Positions 35,544 to 46,564 of a DNA stretch of 64,000 bases are shown here, in pieces. The notes beneath the pieces were generated by a model. The model was not told the DNA's origin. It was given only the letters and a program-made list of their open reading frames with translations, and made no database searches. The position numbers and the translations under genes are program-made. The stretch covers positions 67,613,393 through 67,677,392 of the forward strand of contig OV884059.1 of the NCBI GenBank assembly GCA_930367215.1. The letters run 5' to 3'. The DNA is from Pollenia angustigena. Taxonomy: Eukaryota > Arthropoda > Insecta > Diptera > Polleniidae. Every line of letters begins with the position of its first letter. The stretch's first letter is position 1.

Positions 35544-36135
35544 CCCAGCGGGAAAATGGAATTAATAGGAATCGAGAAAGTAATACATATCTTGTATGAT
35601 ATTTGATTCCAGAATTCATTATTCTTAACACAGACCATGTCCTAGGATTGTAATAAATTATTTTAATGTATCCTGCGAATTAATTAAATAATTCATTCTT
35701 TGAAATAAATTATATTATTCAAAAGTCTTATAATAAAAGTCTTCTCCAATGCCGATTGGAATACATTTTTTAATACCTGTTTACTTTAAATAACTTTGAC
35801 CCACAGACATATAATTTGTGCTTTGACCGTACGCTTTCAAACACAAACTGCGACTAAAATAAAAATTATAAGTAGGCGACATAAAGGCAGCAAAAAAATA
35901 ACGGATTTTTATTAAGGAAATATGTATGTAAAGCAAAAACACGAATAATTGTTACTAACAGAAACAATACATTCCTTGTTCTGCAAATGTGGGAATATAC
36001 GTAGTAATCAGTGCTTAAATTTTGTGTCTGATGAAATTACCTTCTCGATTCTAATGAATGCATTATTATTCTTTCGAAAATAATGCATTATTTTTTAAAT
36101 TATTTATGTAATCAATTCCTCATTTTCCCGCTGGG
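35544..36135. mobile_element. MITE, TIR CCCAGCGGGAAAATG, TSD TA
   Basis: The left end CCCAGCGGGAAAATG has its exact complement at the right, flanked by TA on both sides (35542-35543, 36136-36137). ATTC/GAAT-rich subterminal regions are inverted (TCGAGAAAGTAAT versus ATTACCTTCTCGA). No coding capacity. Confidence 0.8.
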
Positions 36136-36252
36136 TATTCACTTGTTCTCTTAAAAGAAAGTCTACGCATTAAATAAAAAAAAACACCACAGAAATGGAT
36201 TTTATTGCAAATATTAGAGTCAATTGTGGCTTCCTACTTTTATCTCATGATA

Positions 36253-37444
36253 CATTTACATTAGGCCGAAATCTTGTAGATTTGATTTAAAATCTTCTTC
36301 AAAATCTAGTACGTTTACATTATACTTTTTTGACATTAGCGAGATTATGTTTTCATAACAAAACAACTGACTAAAAGTTTTTTCGTTACACATACAAACA
36401 CAAAAAGAAATATACAAATAAAAATTTGCATTACGATATTTATTTTATCAATATTATTCGTCTCTTTATTTTTTTACAATTTTATAAAACTTTTTTATTT
36501 TATTTTAACAATTTTTGTTTTGTTTTTTTATACCCACACCACAATAGTGGAGAGGGTATTATGCATTTGTGCTGATGTGTGTAGCGCTTCAAAATATTGG
36601 TCCTAGACCCACCTTAAAGTATACCGATAGACTCAGAGTCACTTTCTGAGTCGAACTAACGATGTCCGTCCGGCTGGCTGGCAGGCTGGCTGTCCATGTA
36701 ACCTTGTGCACAAAGTACAGGTAATTTTGGAGATAATTTGATCAAATTTGGGGCATAGGTTCTTATTGGCACAAGGACCAAGCCTATTGAAAATGCGCCA
36801 AATCGTAGGACCACGAGGGAAGATAGGGGAAATTTTTTCCTCTCAGAAACTATCAAACCGATTTTAATGAAATTTAAAAAATACATAGAACCATATCTTT
36901 ATGGACACAAAAGGGATGCATTTTTTAAAAAATAGGACCACGAGGGGAGATAGGGCAAATTTCTGCCTCTCAAACCGATTTTAATGAAATTCAAAACGTA
37001 GATAGATCCATATCTATATGGACACATATCCTATACAATTTTTCAAAAATAGGACCACAAGGGGAGGTACAGGGCAATTTCTGCCTCTCACAAACTTTAA
37101 AACCGATTTTAATGACTTTTATAAATATAGATAAATCCATATTTATATGGACATATAAGCATGATGTGTTTTTTAATACTGTGGTGTAGGGTATCATATG
37201 GTCGGGCTTGACCGACTATACTTTCTTACTTGTTTTTAATGCAATTTTTTCTTGTGCAGGGAAATATTTTTTAGTGCTTTATTGAAAAAACCATAGTTGC
37301 ATCGTTAAGTACTACTAGATTTTGAGTAGATTTCGTCGAAATCTTGTCACGAAGTAGATTTTGTTTTGTATGGGAAATCTAGTCAAAAACAACTAGATTT
37401 GGCTCGAAATCTCGTAAGTACTAGATTTTGCGTGGGTGTAAATG
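36253..37444. mobile_element. Non-autonomous element, TIR CATTTACA, split by family A
   Basis: CATTTACATT at the left and TGTAAATG at the right, TA on both sides. Both subterminal regions contain repeated ACTAGATTT / GAAATCTTG words. The ends resemble those of 16096-17197. The middle is the inverted family A copy. Confidence 0.6.
36528..37234 (-). repeat. Dispersed repeat family A, copy 3 (inverted)
   Basis: Reading the minus strand gives the AAACAAGTAAGAAAGTATAG start at about 37234, the GTCGG hairpin, repeated units of about 110 bp and the GTGGGTATAA end at 36528. It keeps the GGACGGACATCGTTAG box. Confidence 0.75.
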
Positions 37445-38584
37445 TAGTATCAGACTTTTTTGGATCGAACTAACTGGATAGAAAAATGTAACAGAGTATA
37501 TGCCACATAAATGTGTCAAAACTATTTAATCATATCTGGGGTTTTTCAATTTCAACAGGCAGACCTACAGGCGGGCATCGTTAAATTAACTTCGCTTCTC
37601 ATAAGAAGCCAGAATATTTATATTTGATGGGGTTTAAGATCAATATTGTAGAAATTACAAACGGAATAACAAACATAAATTGACAACTCGATTCCAAATC
37701 ATGCAATGTTGACCTAGCATGCTTTTAATTTTTTTAAAATTTTAAATTAAGTATTGTTCAATTCATGGTAGAGTAAGTACAAGGTATAGTCATTGGAAAT
37801 TTTGTTCTAAATTATGAAACCCACATAACGTCAAACAAAAGAAAATAAGTATACAAATTAAAACAAGCGTCAAAAATCAAATATATTATTTTGACATTAA
37901 ATTGGAAAATAATGACAACTCTCCCTAATGAACATACATACCTGGTACTTATTAAACTATGGTTCAACATAAATTCTGTCAAAGTTTGGGGAAGATAGGA
38001 TAATTCAACCCAAAGTAATGCATAACTATCTTGCAAAGCTCATTTAAACTTCACCACCTGGGGTGAAGTGTATAAAAATATTTTCAGAGGTAGTTTCTTG
38101 TATAGAAATTTTGCTATATTTGACTCTATAAAATACGACACTACTCAACATTTCTCTCGATCACTTCGTTTTTGTGAAATAGCAGTAATCTTCAAATTAC
38201 AGACTCAAGAATGATAAGCTTGTGCTTTAAAAATTGATTTACATAATTCTTTCTATAGTTAAAACATTAAAGTTTTGCGCCTAATGAAGGAAAATCTCAT
38301 AGAAAGGGATCAGTAACGTAAAGGGAACAGTAAAATGCAACTACACAAAACAAGAGGTAGGGACGACCGCGCGTAGCGTTTTCAAGGTTGACCAACACGT
38401 TCCTGACGTCATGAGATGTTTCGCTTTCAAATGAGACCAATAAAACACGCTCAGTGATGGTACACCAAAGATACACGTATTTAAATCTTTAAAATGGCTC
38501 TCCTGAACAAAACCCTTAGGTCCCTTTGCGCGTCACATATGTTCATTCTTAAATTCTTTATAATTTATTTTGATCGTTAAACAG

Positions 38585-39210
38585 AAAACTGTATTCACAC
38601 AAAAAATAGTTTTAATTAAAAATTTAATCAAGTAAATTAAACGTTTGCTTATATCAACAACATTACTGCAGAAAATATTGTTAATATCAAAAAATATTTA
38701 ATTGATACTAATGATTTGTTTACTGGTGCAAATTAAATTAATTTTTTAACGAATATCCCAATAAAAAATTGAGCTTCAAGCGAAGCAGGTTTGTGAGGGA
38801 GAAATGCAAGAGTTTCGCTTACCATACCGCTTACGGAATATATGAATTTTTTTTGGCGAGTTCCCACTTTGAAGCAATACATTTTCGACACAAAATGAAC
38901 TTAATTCAACGCATATAAAAACTGGTGAAAGTAGCTATCAGCTTTACACACTGAATGTTTTTAACAGTTATTTTTAATATTCTCCCTTACAAACCTGCTT
39001 CCTAGTATGGAAATGCCGTGGCACTTTATATTTTATTTTTTCTCTTTATAAAACTTGTAAGGAGTTCCTTCCTTTACTGCATCTCGGTATGTCTTATTGC
39101 GTAGCGCATAATTGTGCGCTCATATTTTTTAATGTGCCATTAGTGCTTCGAAGATGATAATTTTTTTATTGGGATCACAAATTTTTTGATTGAAACCATT
39201 TTTAAATTAT
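38585..39210. mobile_element. Family C MITE (TTAATTGA-rich), split by another MITE
   Basis: It shares TTAATCAAGT, AATTAAACG, TTAATTGATACTA and TTTACTGGTG blocks with the copies at 40414 and 56250. At 38755-39175 it is split by an element with ends ATCCCAATAAAAAA / TTTTTTATTGGGAT and inner arms GAAGCAGGTTTGTGAGGGAG. Beyond it the family C tail (CACAAATTTTTTGATTGAAA) resumes. Confidence 0.6.
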
Positions 39211-39889
39211 GGATGAGTTATATTAGTTTTGTCGCCTTCTGCCATAAAACAGCCCAAACTTTTTATTCGGCGAGATTGGGTATGATAAATAAGAGAAGAA
39301 TAATAATTAAATAAAAGAACGATATTGATTTGATTTCACACAAAAATGTAAAATAAAATGTTACGTCTTCAATTGTGATAACGATTTTCGGCTTTTTCTA
39401 TTCCGTACTTTTTACCTTTCAGTGATTAATCAGTGACATTTTTATTTTATAATTAAATTCGATTTATTGAAAAAATCGGTATTTCGCAACATAATAAACC
39501 GTTTTAAAGAATTAATGATAGCAAACACTTTTTGTATAGGGAAAGTGCTTGTACCAAATTATGTTGCCTTATTTCAGGGGGGTGGGGGAACCGTTTGTGT
39601 GGAGCTATGTTAAATAATGAATAAATTTGGTAGGTAATCATTGCCAAATTTTTGTTGTTTTATTTCATTGCATGTGGCAAAAAGTCGTAATCTGTAAGAA
39701 CGCTTGAGAAATTCTTGATGATATAGTTGGCAGAATTTGTTTGCTTATCTCATCCAATAAAATTTAATAAGGGCAAGAATAACCACTGCCCTGATTTAGC
39801 TCATTTTTAATTACAAATCCGATATTATTTAGACCAAGTTTTATCTTTCTAAGTCTTTTATTGCGAGCTCTGTCATGTTTTCAAGCGGA

Positions 39890-40000
39890 CGGATATGGTA
39901 AGGATCCAAAATATACATAGATACATACTTCCTTCATAAGGTCTCTGAAGATTTCTTACATATATTACAAACGGAATTACAAGATGAATTTACTATGGGT
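39890..40000 (+). repeat. Family B fragment
   Basis: It contains AAGGATCCAAAATATACATA, AAGGTCTCTGAAGAT and ACAAACGGAATTACAAG, corresponding to the 3' half of family B. The 5' half is missing. Confidence 0.45.
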
Positions 40001-40413
40001 AGATCATCGGAGACTTTATGAAGGTGGGTAAAAAGAAAAGACAATCAATATTTCTGTGAGTAGAAAAGTATCACAATTGACACCAGCTGTTGTCAAAATA
40101 AGGTTATCAATTGAACACGCTTGAGTTTAATTTGTAATCAAATTGTGTCGTACTTTTAGAAAAATCATGTTAAAATTATGTCACTCTTTGCTCGCATTTT
40201 GACAACACAAAATTTTTATATTGACAATATATTGTTTTCATTTCGACAGCATACAAACTGTTATCATTTTGACAATATAACTGCTAGCTCCTTCAGATAT
40301 ATGATGGCGTTTAGTTTTTACTTATCTTTTAAATAATCAAAAATATAGTTTATTTTAATGAATAGAAAAACTTTTAGCTTCTCATTGTCGTTCTCATTAC
40401 TCACTTAAACACT

Positions 40414-40600
40414 GCACAGAAAAAATTCTCCGAAATTTTTCACCAATTAAAGCTTTAACCGAAAATAAAATCAGTCTTAATTAAAAATGTAACCAATTGA
40501 ATTTAAAGTATAATCAAGTGAAGTAAAGGTTTGATTAATACTATTAATACATAAAACAATCAGGACTGTTCAGCAAATCACTTTTACTCAAATCACATTT
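40414..40600. mobile_element. Family C MITE, partial copy
   Basis: It starts ACAGAAAAAATTCTCCGAA and follows with CACCAATTAAAGC, AAAATAAAATCAGT and AATCAAGTGAAGTAAA, matching family C at 56250. It is truncated at the right. Confidence 0.5.
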
Positions 40601-40706
40601 GCCTACTAAAATCACATGTGTTAATATTTATTGTCCCGTTTTTGTGTGTTTTGGTGTGATCTTCAACTGCCGAAAGCACACCGAGAAACACAAAAACTGT
40701 ATGACT

Positions 40707-40842
40707 TTCAACAATGCTGTATTAACTCAAAATTTAAAAATTTCCAGTAGAAGCAAAACTATTTTCAATATTACGAATTATTGTCAATTTTTTCCAAAAA
40801 GTGAAAAAATAAAAATTTTGAGTTAATACACTATTGTTGAAC
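40707..40842. repeat. Short foldback repeat
   Basis: TTTCAACAATGCTGTATTAA followed by CTCAAAATTT at the left matches the complement at 40818-40842 with a few changes. The loop is about 70 bp. TSD not identified. Confidence 0.5.
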
Positions 40843-40849
40843 AAGTAAG

Positions 40850-41319
40850 ATATATTTAATAAAAAATTATTCATTACTGTTCGTTTTTCCTTTTGGTTTT
40901 TAAGATTTTATATATGTGATGGTATAAATGTGCAAACTTTGTAATAAAACTACCCTGTAGTTCATGTGGCTGTCTCCGAGCTGGTCTTAATACTAGCCTC
41001 TTTATGACACAACCAGTCCGAATGCTAGCCATATGACTGGCTACTTTAACAAGGGGATGTCCTACGAGGGAGTAAATTGTCACTAAGAGGCCACAAAGAG
41101 ACAGTTCATAAGCCTGTTCTTGTTGGCTTACCCTTAGCTGTCTCCTTATACCAACCATAAATCTGCTTTTCTGATTGTATTGTCATACGTTCTGTTTCTC
41201 TCTCTCTCTTTCATAAAATGAACAAAATGCTCAAAGACATAAATTTTTTACTATCCACCATCTGCGACACAAAATGACAGCTTAGTGCCAGCACAAAGTG
41301 ACAGTAAAATTTTTCACAG
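40850..41319. other. Moderately GC-rich patch, no gene recognised
   Basis: The minus strand of 40874-41158 is open for 94 codons in a patch that is richer in GC than its neighbours. I recognise no domain. It could be a piece of a decayed retroelement. Confidence 0.3.
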
Positions 41320-41432
41320 CTTTAGAACTAGTCTTCCGAGTATAGGATCAACGTTGATGGTTTTATAACTAGTCTTCAGAGTATAGTATCAATGTGAATA
41401 GTTTTATAACCAGTCTACAGTGTATAGTAGTG
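41320..41432. repeat. 41-bp tandem repeat, about three units
   Basis: The word AACTAGTCTTC or its variant occurs at 41326, 41367 and 41408, a constant spacing of 41 bp. Each is followed by a GAGTATAGTATCAA-like block. Confidence 0.65.
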
Positions 41433-41517
41433 CCACTTTTGGGGTAAATTGTCACGAAAAAACTACAGGGTAATAAAGAAGTAATGATGTATGCATAAAA
41501 AAATTTTAAGTTTGATA

Positions 41518-42229
41518 CAGGGTTCCCAGTTCTATTTTAAGTCTTATCCCCAATTTTCGATTTTTCATCCCCAAAAATCCCCGAAATAGCTATTTTCTTA
41601 TCCCCAAAAATCCCCACTTTTTCTTAAAAATAAAATACATAATATTATGTCAATGGAAAAATATGCATTCATCGATTTATGTAAATAAATAAATTTGTGT
41701 AATGTTATTAAAACTAATGTTATTTATTTTTTGAGTTCTACGTATCTATGTACATATGTATAGAATGTAACAAGGGTAACGTTTAAGCGCAAAAGGAAAA
41801 TAATTATGCGTCAATATTTATCATTTCAAAAAGTAGGGAATCAAAACCCTCTGATTCATCAGCCAGTGCAATTTTGTTTTACATGTTGTGCATTTGTGAT
41901 GATTGAATAAATTTGTCAGAGCAAGCTGTATTATTATTTTTTTTATTATTTTAAAGTGTGTATTTATTATTATTTATTCTAATAACTTATATTGCATTCT
42001 GTTACAAATATTGATTTTGGTTGTATTCATTAAACCGCAAAAAAGACTAAAATTGGAGCCCAAATAGTGACCAAATCGGTCTTGCCATTGCAAAAAAGGA
42101 ATTTATAATAATGTATATTATCCCCAAAAATCCCAAGCGAAAAAAGTGCTTTTCCCCAAAAAATCCCCTGGGGATTTTAACAAATTTTTTTCCTCAATTT
42201 GGGGTAAATCCCCAAAACTGGGAACAGTG
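41518..42229. mobile_element. hAT non-autonomous element rich in TCCCCAAAAATCCCC
   Basis: TIRs are CAGGGTTCCCAGTT and AACTGGGAACAGTG. The TSD is 7 of 8 matching: GTTTGATA at 41510-41517 and GTGTGATA at 42230-42237. Both subterminal zones repeat ATCCCCAAAAATCCCC-type motifs. No transposase. Confidence 0.8.
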
Positions 42230-42237
42230 GTGTGATA

Positions 42238-43690
42238 ACATACAGTCTCTCTTGATAATGTGAACAGGTGTTCTCTTATTGACAATAAAGTATTGTTAAT
42301 TTGACAACAATAATGCTTTTACTTTGTTTTTGTCAATATTATCAGGTTTTGTTTAAATTTTTACTACAGATGTTGTTAAAAAACTTCGCTATCGTTTTGC
42401 CACCATCCGTTGACAAATTTTTTAAAGTTTTTTTTTTTTTTTTGTTTGCTCCGTGTATGTAAACGAACTTGTATATGTATATAATTGTCCTTATAATAAT
42501 GAATTGAGTTACTGGATTGTTTGCATTCGTGTATTATTCTCAATTAAATGTTTTATAGAATATTTATTACACTCCAAGGAATATACTTTCGCTGTCTTGT
42601 GGGATAAAAAAACAACTACAAAAATGATTTAATTAAAGGAAAATAAAAATGTTTTTAATTCATTTAAATAATTAGAGAAGTATTGATTTTTAAATTGTTG
42701 AATCTTAAAAATATTTTGTCTTATTTAACGCTTAAAGCGTTCGTTCACTGTTTCTTTTTTCTCTATCTCTCTTTCACTTATTAATTTTGCGCACGTAGCA
42801 AAAACTTAATATTCCAAACTTTAATATTGAGTTCTCTTTAGTTTGAGTTTATACACAATTTGCTATACTGCCTGTGTTTAATTAAATTTAAAACAAAAAG
42901 TTTATTTTATATCCAGGTAAATAAACGAAAAATAAAAGTGAAATTAAATACTTCTTGTGTATAAATTTGATGCTGATATTGTATAAAGTTTTCAGATACA
43001 AAAGAAGTATACACTTACCTAAAATGTATTTGTATTTAATAGTTAAAATACAGAAGATTGCACAGTGGGAAGGAATTCTATTATTTGCAAAATTTCAATT
43101 TGAAATATGCCGATTCTTAACTGATTGTTTAATTGAATAAAATGCTTAAGCATTGTTAAAACGTTGACGTTTGAAACTTATTTTCTTAAATTATATAACA
43201 AAACGTTAAGTTATTTAAAGAAAACAGTTCCAAATATATCTATTTATTTTTTTCTTGCAAAACTTCAAATTTTGTCTCAGTTAATGTCCAATTAGACGTG
43301 TAATACCGAAATGCCAAGGACATTATATCCAAGAATCCAAGGTGATCGTTATTCATTAAACTCCAAGTCGACTCACAAACCTCCACGTGGTAGTCCCTGG
43401 GCGATGTTCTTCCTTTCGTCAAGCATCAGTGAGTTGTGAGTGGCGATTGCAGCGTCTGCTTTCGTAGTTAGTGCAGCTGGAAGCGGAAGTCTGTTTTTAT
43501 ATAAAGCGGTTAACTATATGGCAGCCCCATCTACAGTGGTATGGCTAATCATCTGATTATTTGCAATTTACTGATTAACGACACCTCGAAATATATGAAC
43601 GAAAAAGCCCTATGGTCCGTGAAGGAACGACGGGAACCATAATGCCATAGCCGCAATCATAACCATAGTCTGGGTATAGTAATGTCACGT
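42238..43690. other. AT-rich region, nothing recognised
   Basis: It contains a long T run at about 42429-42442. A GC-richer patch at 43280-43500 has no recognisable coding content. Confidence 0.5.
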
Positions 43691-43696
43691 CTACCC

Positions 43697-43917
43697 TGAA
43701 AGAATTTTCTTCACAATACTAATGTATTTTGACATTAATCCCATGAAAAATTTTTGATTAAAATGTATTTAATGAAACATTACATTACATTCCACAAAGT
43801 AAAAAATTTTTTTTTATTAATTCCCTAATGTCGCAAAGCTTTACGCTTGCCTGCAGGAAGCCGGAGTCTCTGGCGGGAATCGATCCCGCAGCACCGGCGC
43901 TGCTAGACTAGCTCACA
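43697..43917 (-). repeat. SINE-like tRNA-related head plus CACTG-ended body
   Basis: In minus orientation, 43917-43815 is a tRNA-like head with a polymerase III B-box relative (GGGATCGATTCCCGCC), followed by CCAGAGACTC and CCTGCAGGCAAGCG. An A/T-rich linker then leads to a body that ends GAAGAAAATTCTTTCAGGG. The same head-linker-body order occurs at 52676-52988 and the head alone at 62636-62763. Confidence 0.6.
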
Positions 43918-44070
43918 TAACAACAAAAACAAGGTGGATTTTTTTGCTAGCGCATAATAAAAAAAGACCACATAAAGAGAAAGTTTTTCTTTCATTACTA
44001 TAATGACATTTTTCATTGTCATAATGAAATTTTAAATTAATAAAAGCATGCTTCTTCGAACTATGTTTAT

Positions 44071-44766
44071 TAGAGCGACTCACCCAAAAAAGTGCTCGAT
44101 GTGCTGTATGTAGGACGATCATCCATGTCCTTTTTTTAAGGATTTTCTGTAAAAAAACGGTTTTTGAATTTTTTGTTCGGGGTTGTTGTAATAAAAATGC
44201 CAAATTAACATATTTTAATCTTTAGTCGATTTAATTAAATACGTGTCTCAGCTTTTTTTGAAATTCGTGCTAGTTCGCGTTTTGACAAAAATACAATGGG
44301 GTGGTAACCCTTCGCTTTAAATAGGGCAATATGGGTATCAAACTTTTTCTTTTGCCAAGTACATCATCTTTGTATGTAAATAATATGGATTTTTGCAAAT
44401 TAGATGCATTTTACACGGTGCTCTGGAATATACATATAAATGCAATTTTGAAGTAACTCTAATATGATAGCGGATTTAGTTTCTAGATCATGTATGAATG
44501 AAAATAGGACTAAAGAAAGAAAAAAAGAAGTGATCCATGATAAAAAACCTTTCTTATGATATGCAATTGGTATATGTTGGCAAGGAAACAGATTCTCAAA
44601 TTAACAAAACATGCAAAAATAGACCCTTTTTCAAACTGGTCCAGCTAACGAGAGGTCAAAGCTGGAGCCGAAATATTTAAAATGTCATCTTAAAAAAGTC
44701 CAAGGTTCATTTTTAGGAGGGTACATCGAGCACGAATTTTGCTTCCATACAACTTGAGTCGCTCTA
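44071..44766. mobile_element. hAT non-autonomous element, TSD ATGTTTAT
   Basis: TIRs are TAGAGCGACTC and GAGTCGCTCTA, perfect over 11 bp. The 8-bp TSD ATGTTTAT is exact at 44063-44070 and 44767-44774. Inner inverted words GTGCTCGATGT/ACATCGAGCAC lie just inside each end. No transposase. Confidence 0.88.
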
Positions 44767-45257
44767 ATGTTTATACTTTTAGTTATGGAGCCTATAGAGT
44801 GCACGTCCCATATTTCCAACTTCACCGAAGGTAAAAGGGTATACACAAGACCCCTTTCACACTGGGCAAGTTACTTGCGCAACTCTTTGTTTGTAGACGT
44901 CAATGGTAACGTCGGGGTAAGGAAAAAAAATTGTACAGACTTTGTTGTACTCGTTTGTAACTTCAACAATATTCTCATACTTAACATGAATTCAAAACAA
45001 TTTTTTATTTGACATTAAATATTTAAAATGCACATTTATGTATAGGGATGAATCGATACGAGTAAATACAAGTACATATTCGATACTTTTATAAGTACCA
45101 AGTATTTTTGTAATCGATACTTATCAACTAAGTACCAAGTAGTATCGGTAAAAAAATACTCGGTATCGGTCAAAAGTAATTGCATTAATTTGTTTTAATT
45201 CTCATACATATACAATAAATTATAATCATATCAATTTTTAAAATTTACTTTTTTATA

Positions 45258-45360
45258 TGAAATCCCAAAAATTCCCGATCCGTCCCGGGATCCCTTTGTT
45301 TTTGAATAAAAAATCCTGATTCCCGGGTTTCAAAAAACATGGTTCCGTTTGGCATCCCTA
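45258..45360. repeat. CCCGGGA-rich hAT fragment
   Basis: It shows ATTCCCGATCCGTCCCGGGA and GATTCCCGGG words like the element at 20094-21281, and ends near CATCCCTAG. Partial copy. Confidence 0.5.
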
Positions 45361-46564
45361 GTCAACACCTTTAAACCACATATCGTCTAGGTTCATTTCC
45401 TCTTCTAACTCGGGAGCATGCACATATATTTTCCCATTTCCTACAGACCCGGTTTGCTGAAATTTACGCACAATTCTCCCGATTGTGGAAACATTTGGTT
45501 GATTATACTGACCAAAAAACTCACGATGTGCATTAAATACATTTTGATTGAACGCCCATTTTCGTAAAAGGCTTTATTAATCTTAACGCGCTGCTCAATT
45601 GTGTACCTCTCAATGGTAGAAGTTATCAAATACTTAAACAAAGATAGGTAAATTTAAGTTGCACAAAAAACTTGACGTTAAGGTGTGACTCACAATTAAC
45701 ATCATGGATTATGGTTTTACCATCCTTTATTATTTACAGTAGAACCCCGATAATTCGTAATCGCAAGGGACCGGCCATTTCTTACGAATTATAAGGGTTT
45801 TCGATTTAGCGGAGTTTCGATTTACCGGGGTTAAAAAAAATTAATACGAATTAACGGGGGTTTTCAATTTATTTACTAAAACAATAAAAAAAACATAAAA
45901 GATAAAATATAAAAACATTATTCATGTAACAAGCAGACCTTAAGAAAATAAACACACACACAAGCAAAAACCCACGCAAAAACAAGTTAGAAAGTTCAGT
46001 ACAGGTCAAGCCCGACCATATGATACCCTACACCACAATGTTTAAAAACACATCATGCTTATGTGTCCATATTAATATGGATTAATATATATTTATAAAC
46101 TTTATTAAAATCGGTTTGAAAGTTTGTGAGGGGCAAAAATTGTCCCCTACGTTTTGTGTCCATATAGATATGGATCTATCTACGTTTTTAATTTTATTAA
46201 AATCGGGTTGAGAGGCAGAAATTGTCCCTATCTCCCCTCGTGGTCCCATTTTTTAAAAAATGCATACCTTTTGTGTCCATGTAGATATGGTTCTGTCTAT
46301 GTTTTAAATTTCATTAAAGTCGGCTTAATAGTTTCTGAGAGGAAGAAATTTCCCCCTATCTTCCCTTGTGGTCCTACGATTCGGCCCATTTTCAATAGGC
46401 TTGGTCCTTGTGCCTTAAAAAATCCTAAATCAAAATAGCGGCCTGTTCTTCGCGCACAAGGTTACATCGTTAGTTCGACCCAGAAAGTATACTTTAAGGT
46501 GGGTCTAGGACCATTATTGTGTTACACACATCAGCACAAATGCATAATACCATCTCCACTATTG

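Larger units (their letters stand above)
35414..38074 (+). repeat. Dispersed repeat family B, copy 3, interrupted
   Basis: The 5' part (AAAACAAGCAAGAGTGCCTT with a TCGGCTGTGCTGA hairpin) is at 35414-35543. The 3' part, with GGGCATCGTTAAATTAAC and ACAAACGGAATAACAAAC, starts about 37560, and the terminal CACCACCTGGGGTGAAG is at about 38050. Between them lie a TA-flanked MITE, a CATTTACA-ended element and AT-rich sequence. Confidence 0.55.

Noticed and set aside
40874..41158. 94-codon minus-strand frame as a LINE fragment
   Set aside because: Composition is suggestive, but no RT, endonuclease or RNase H motif is present.
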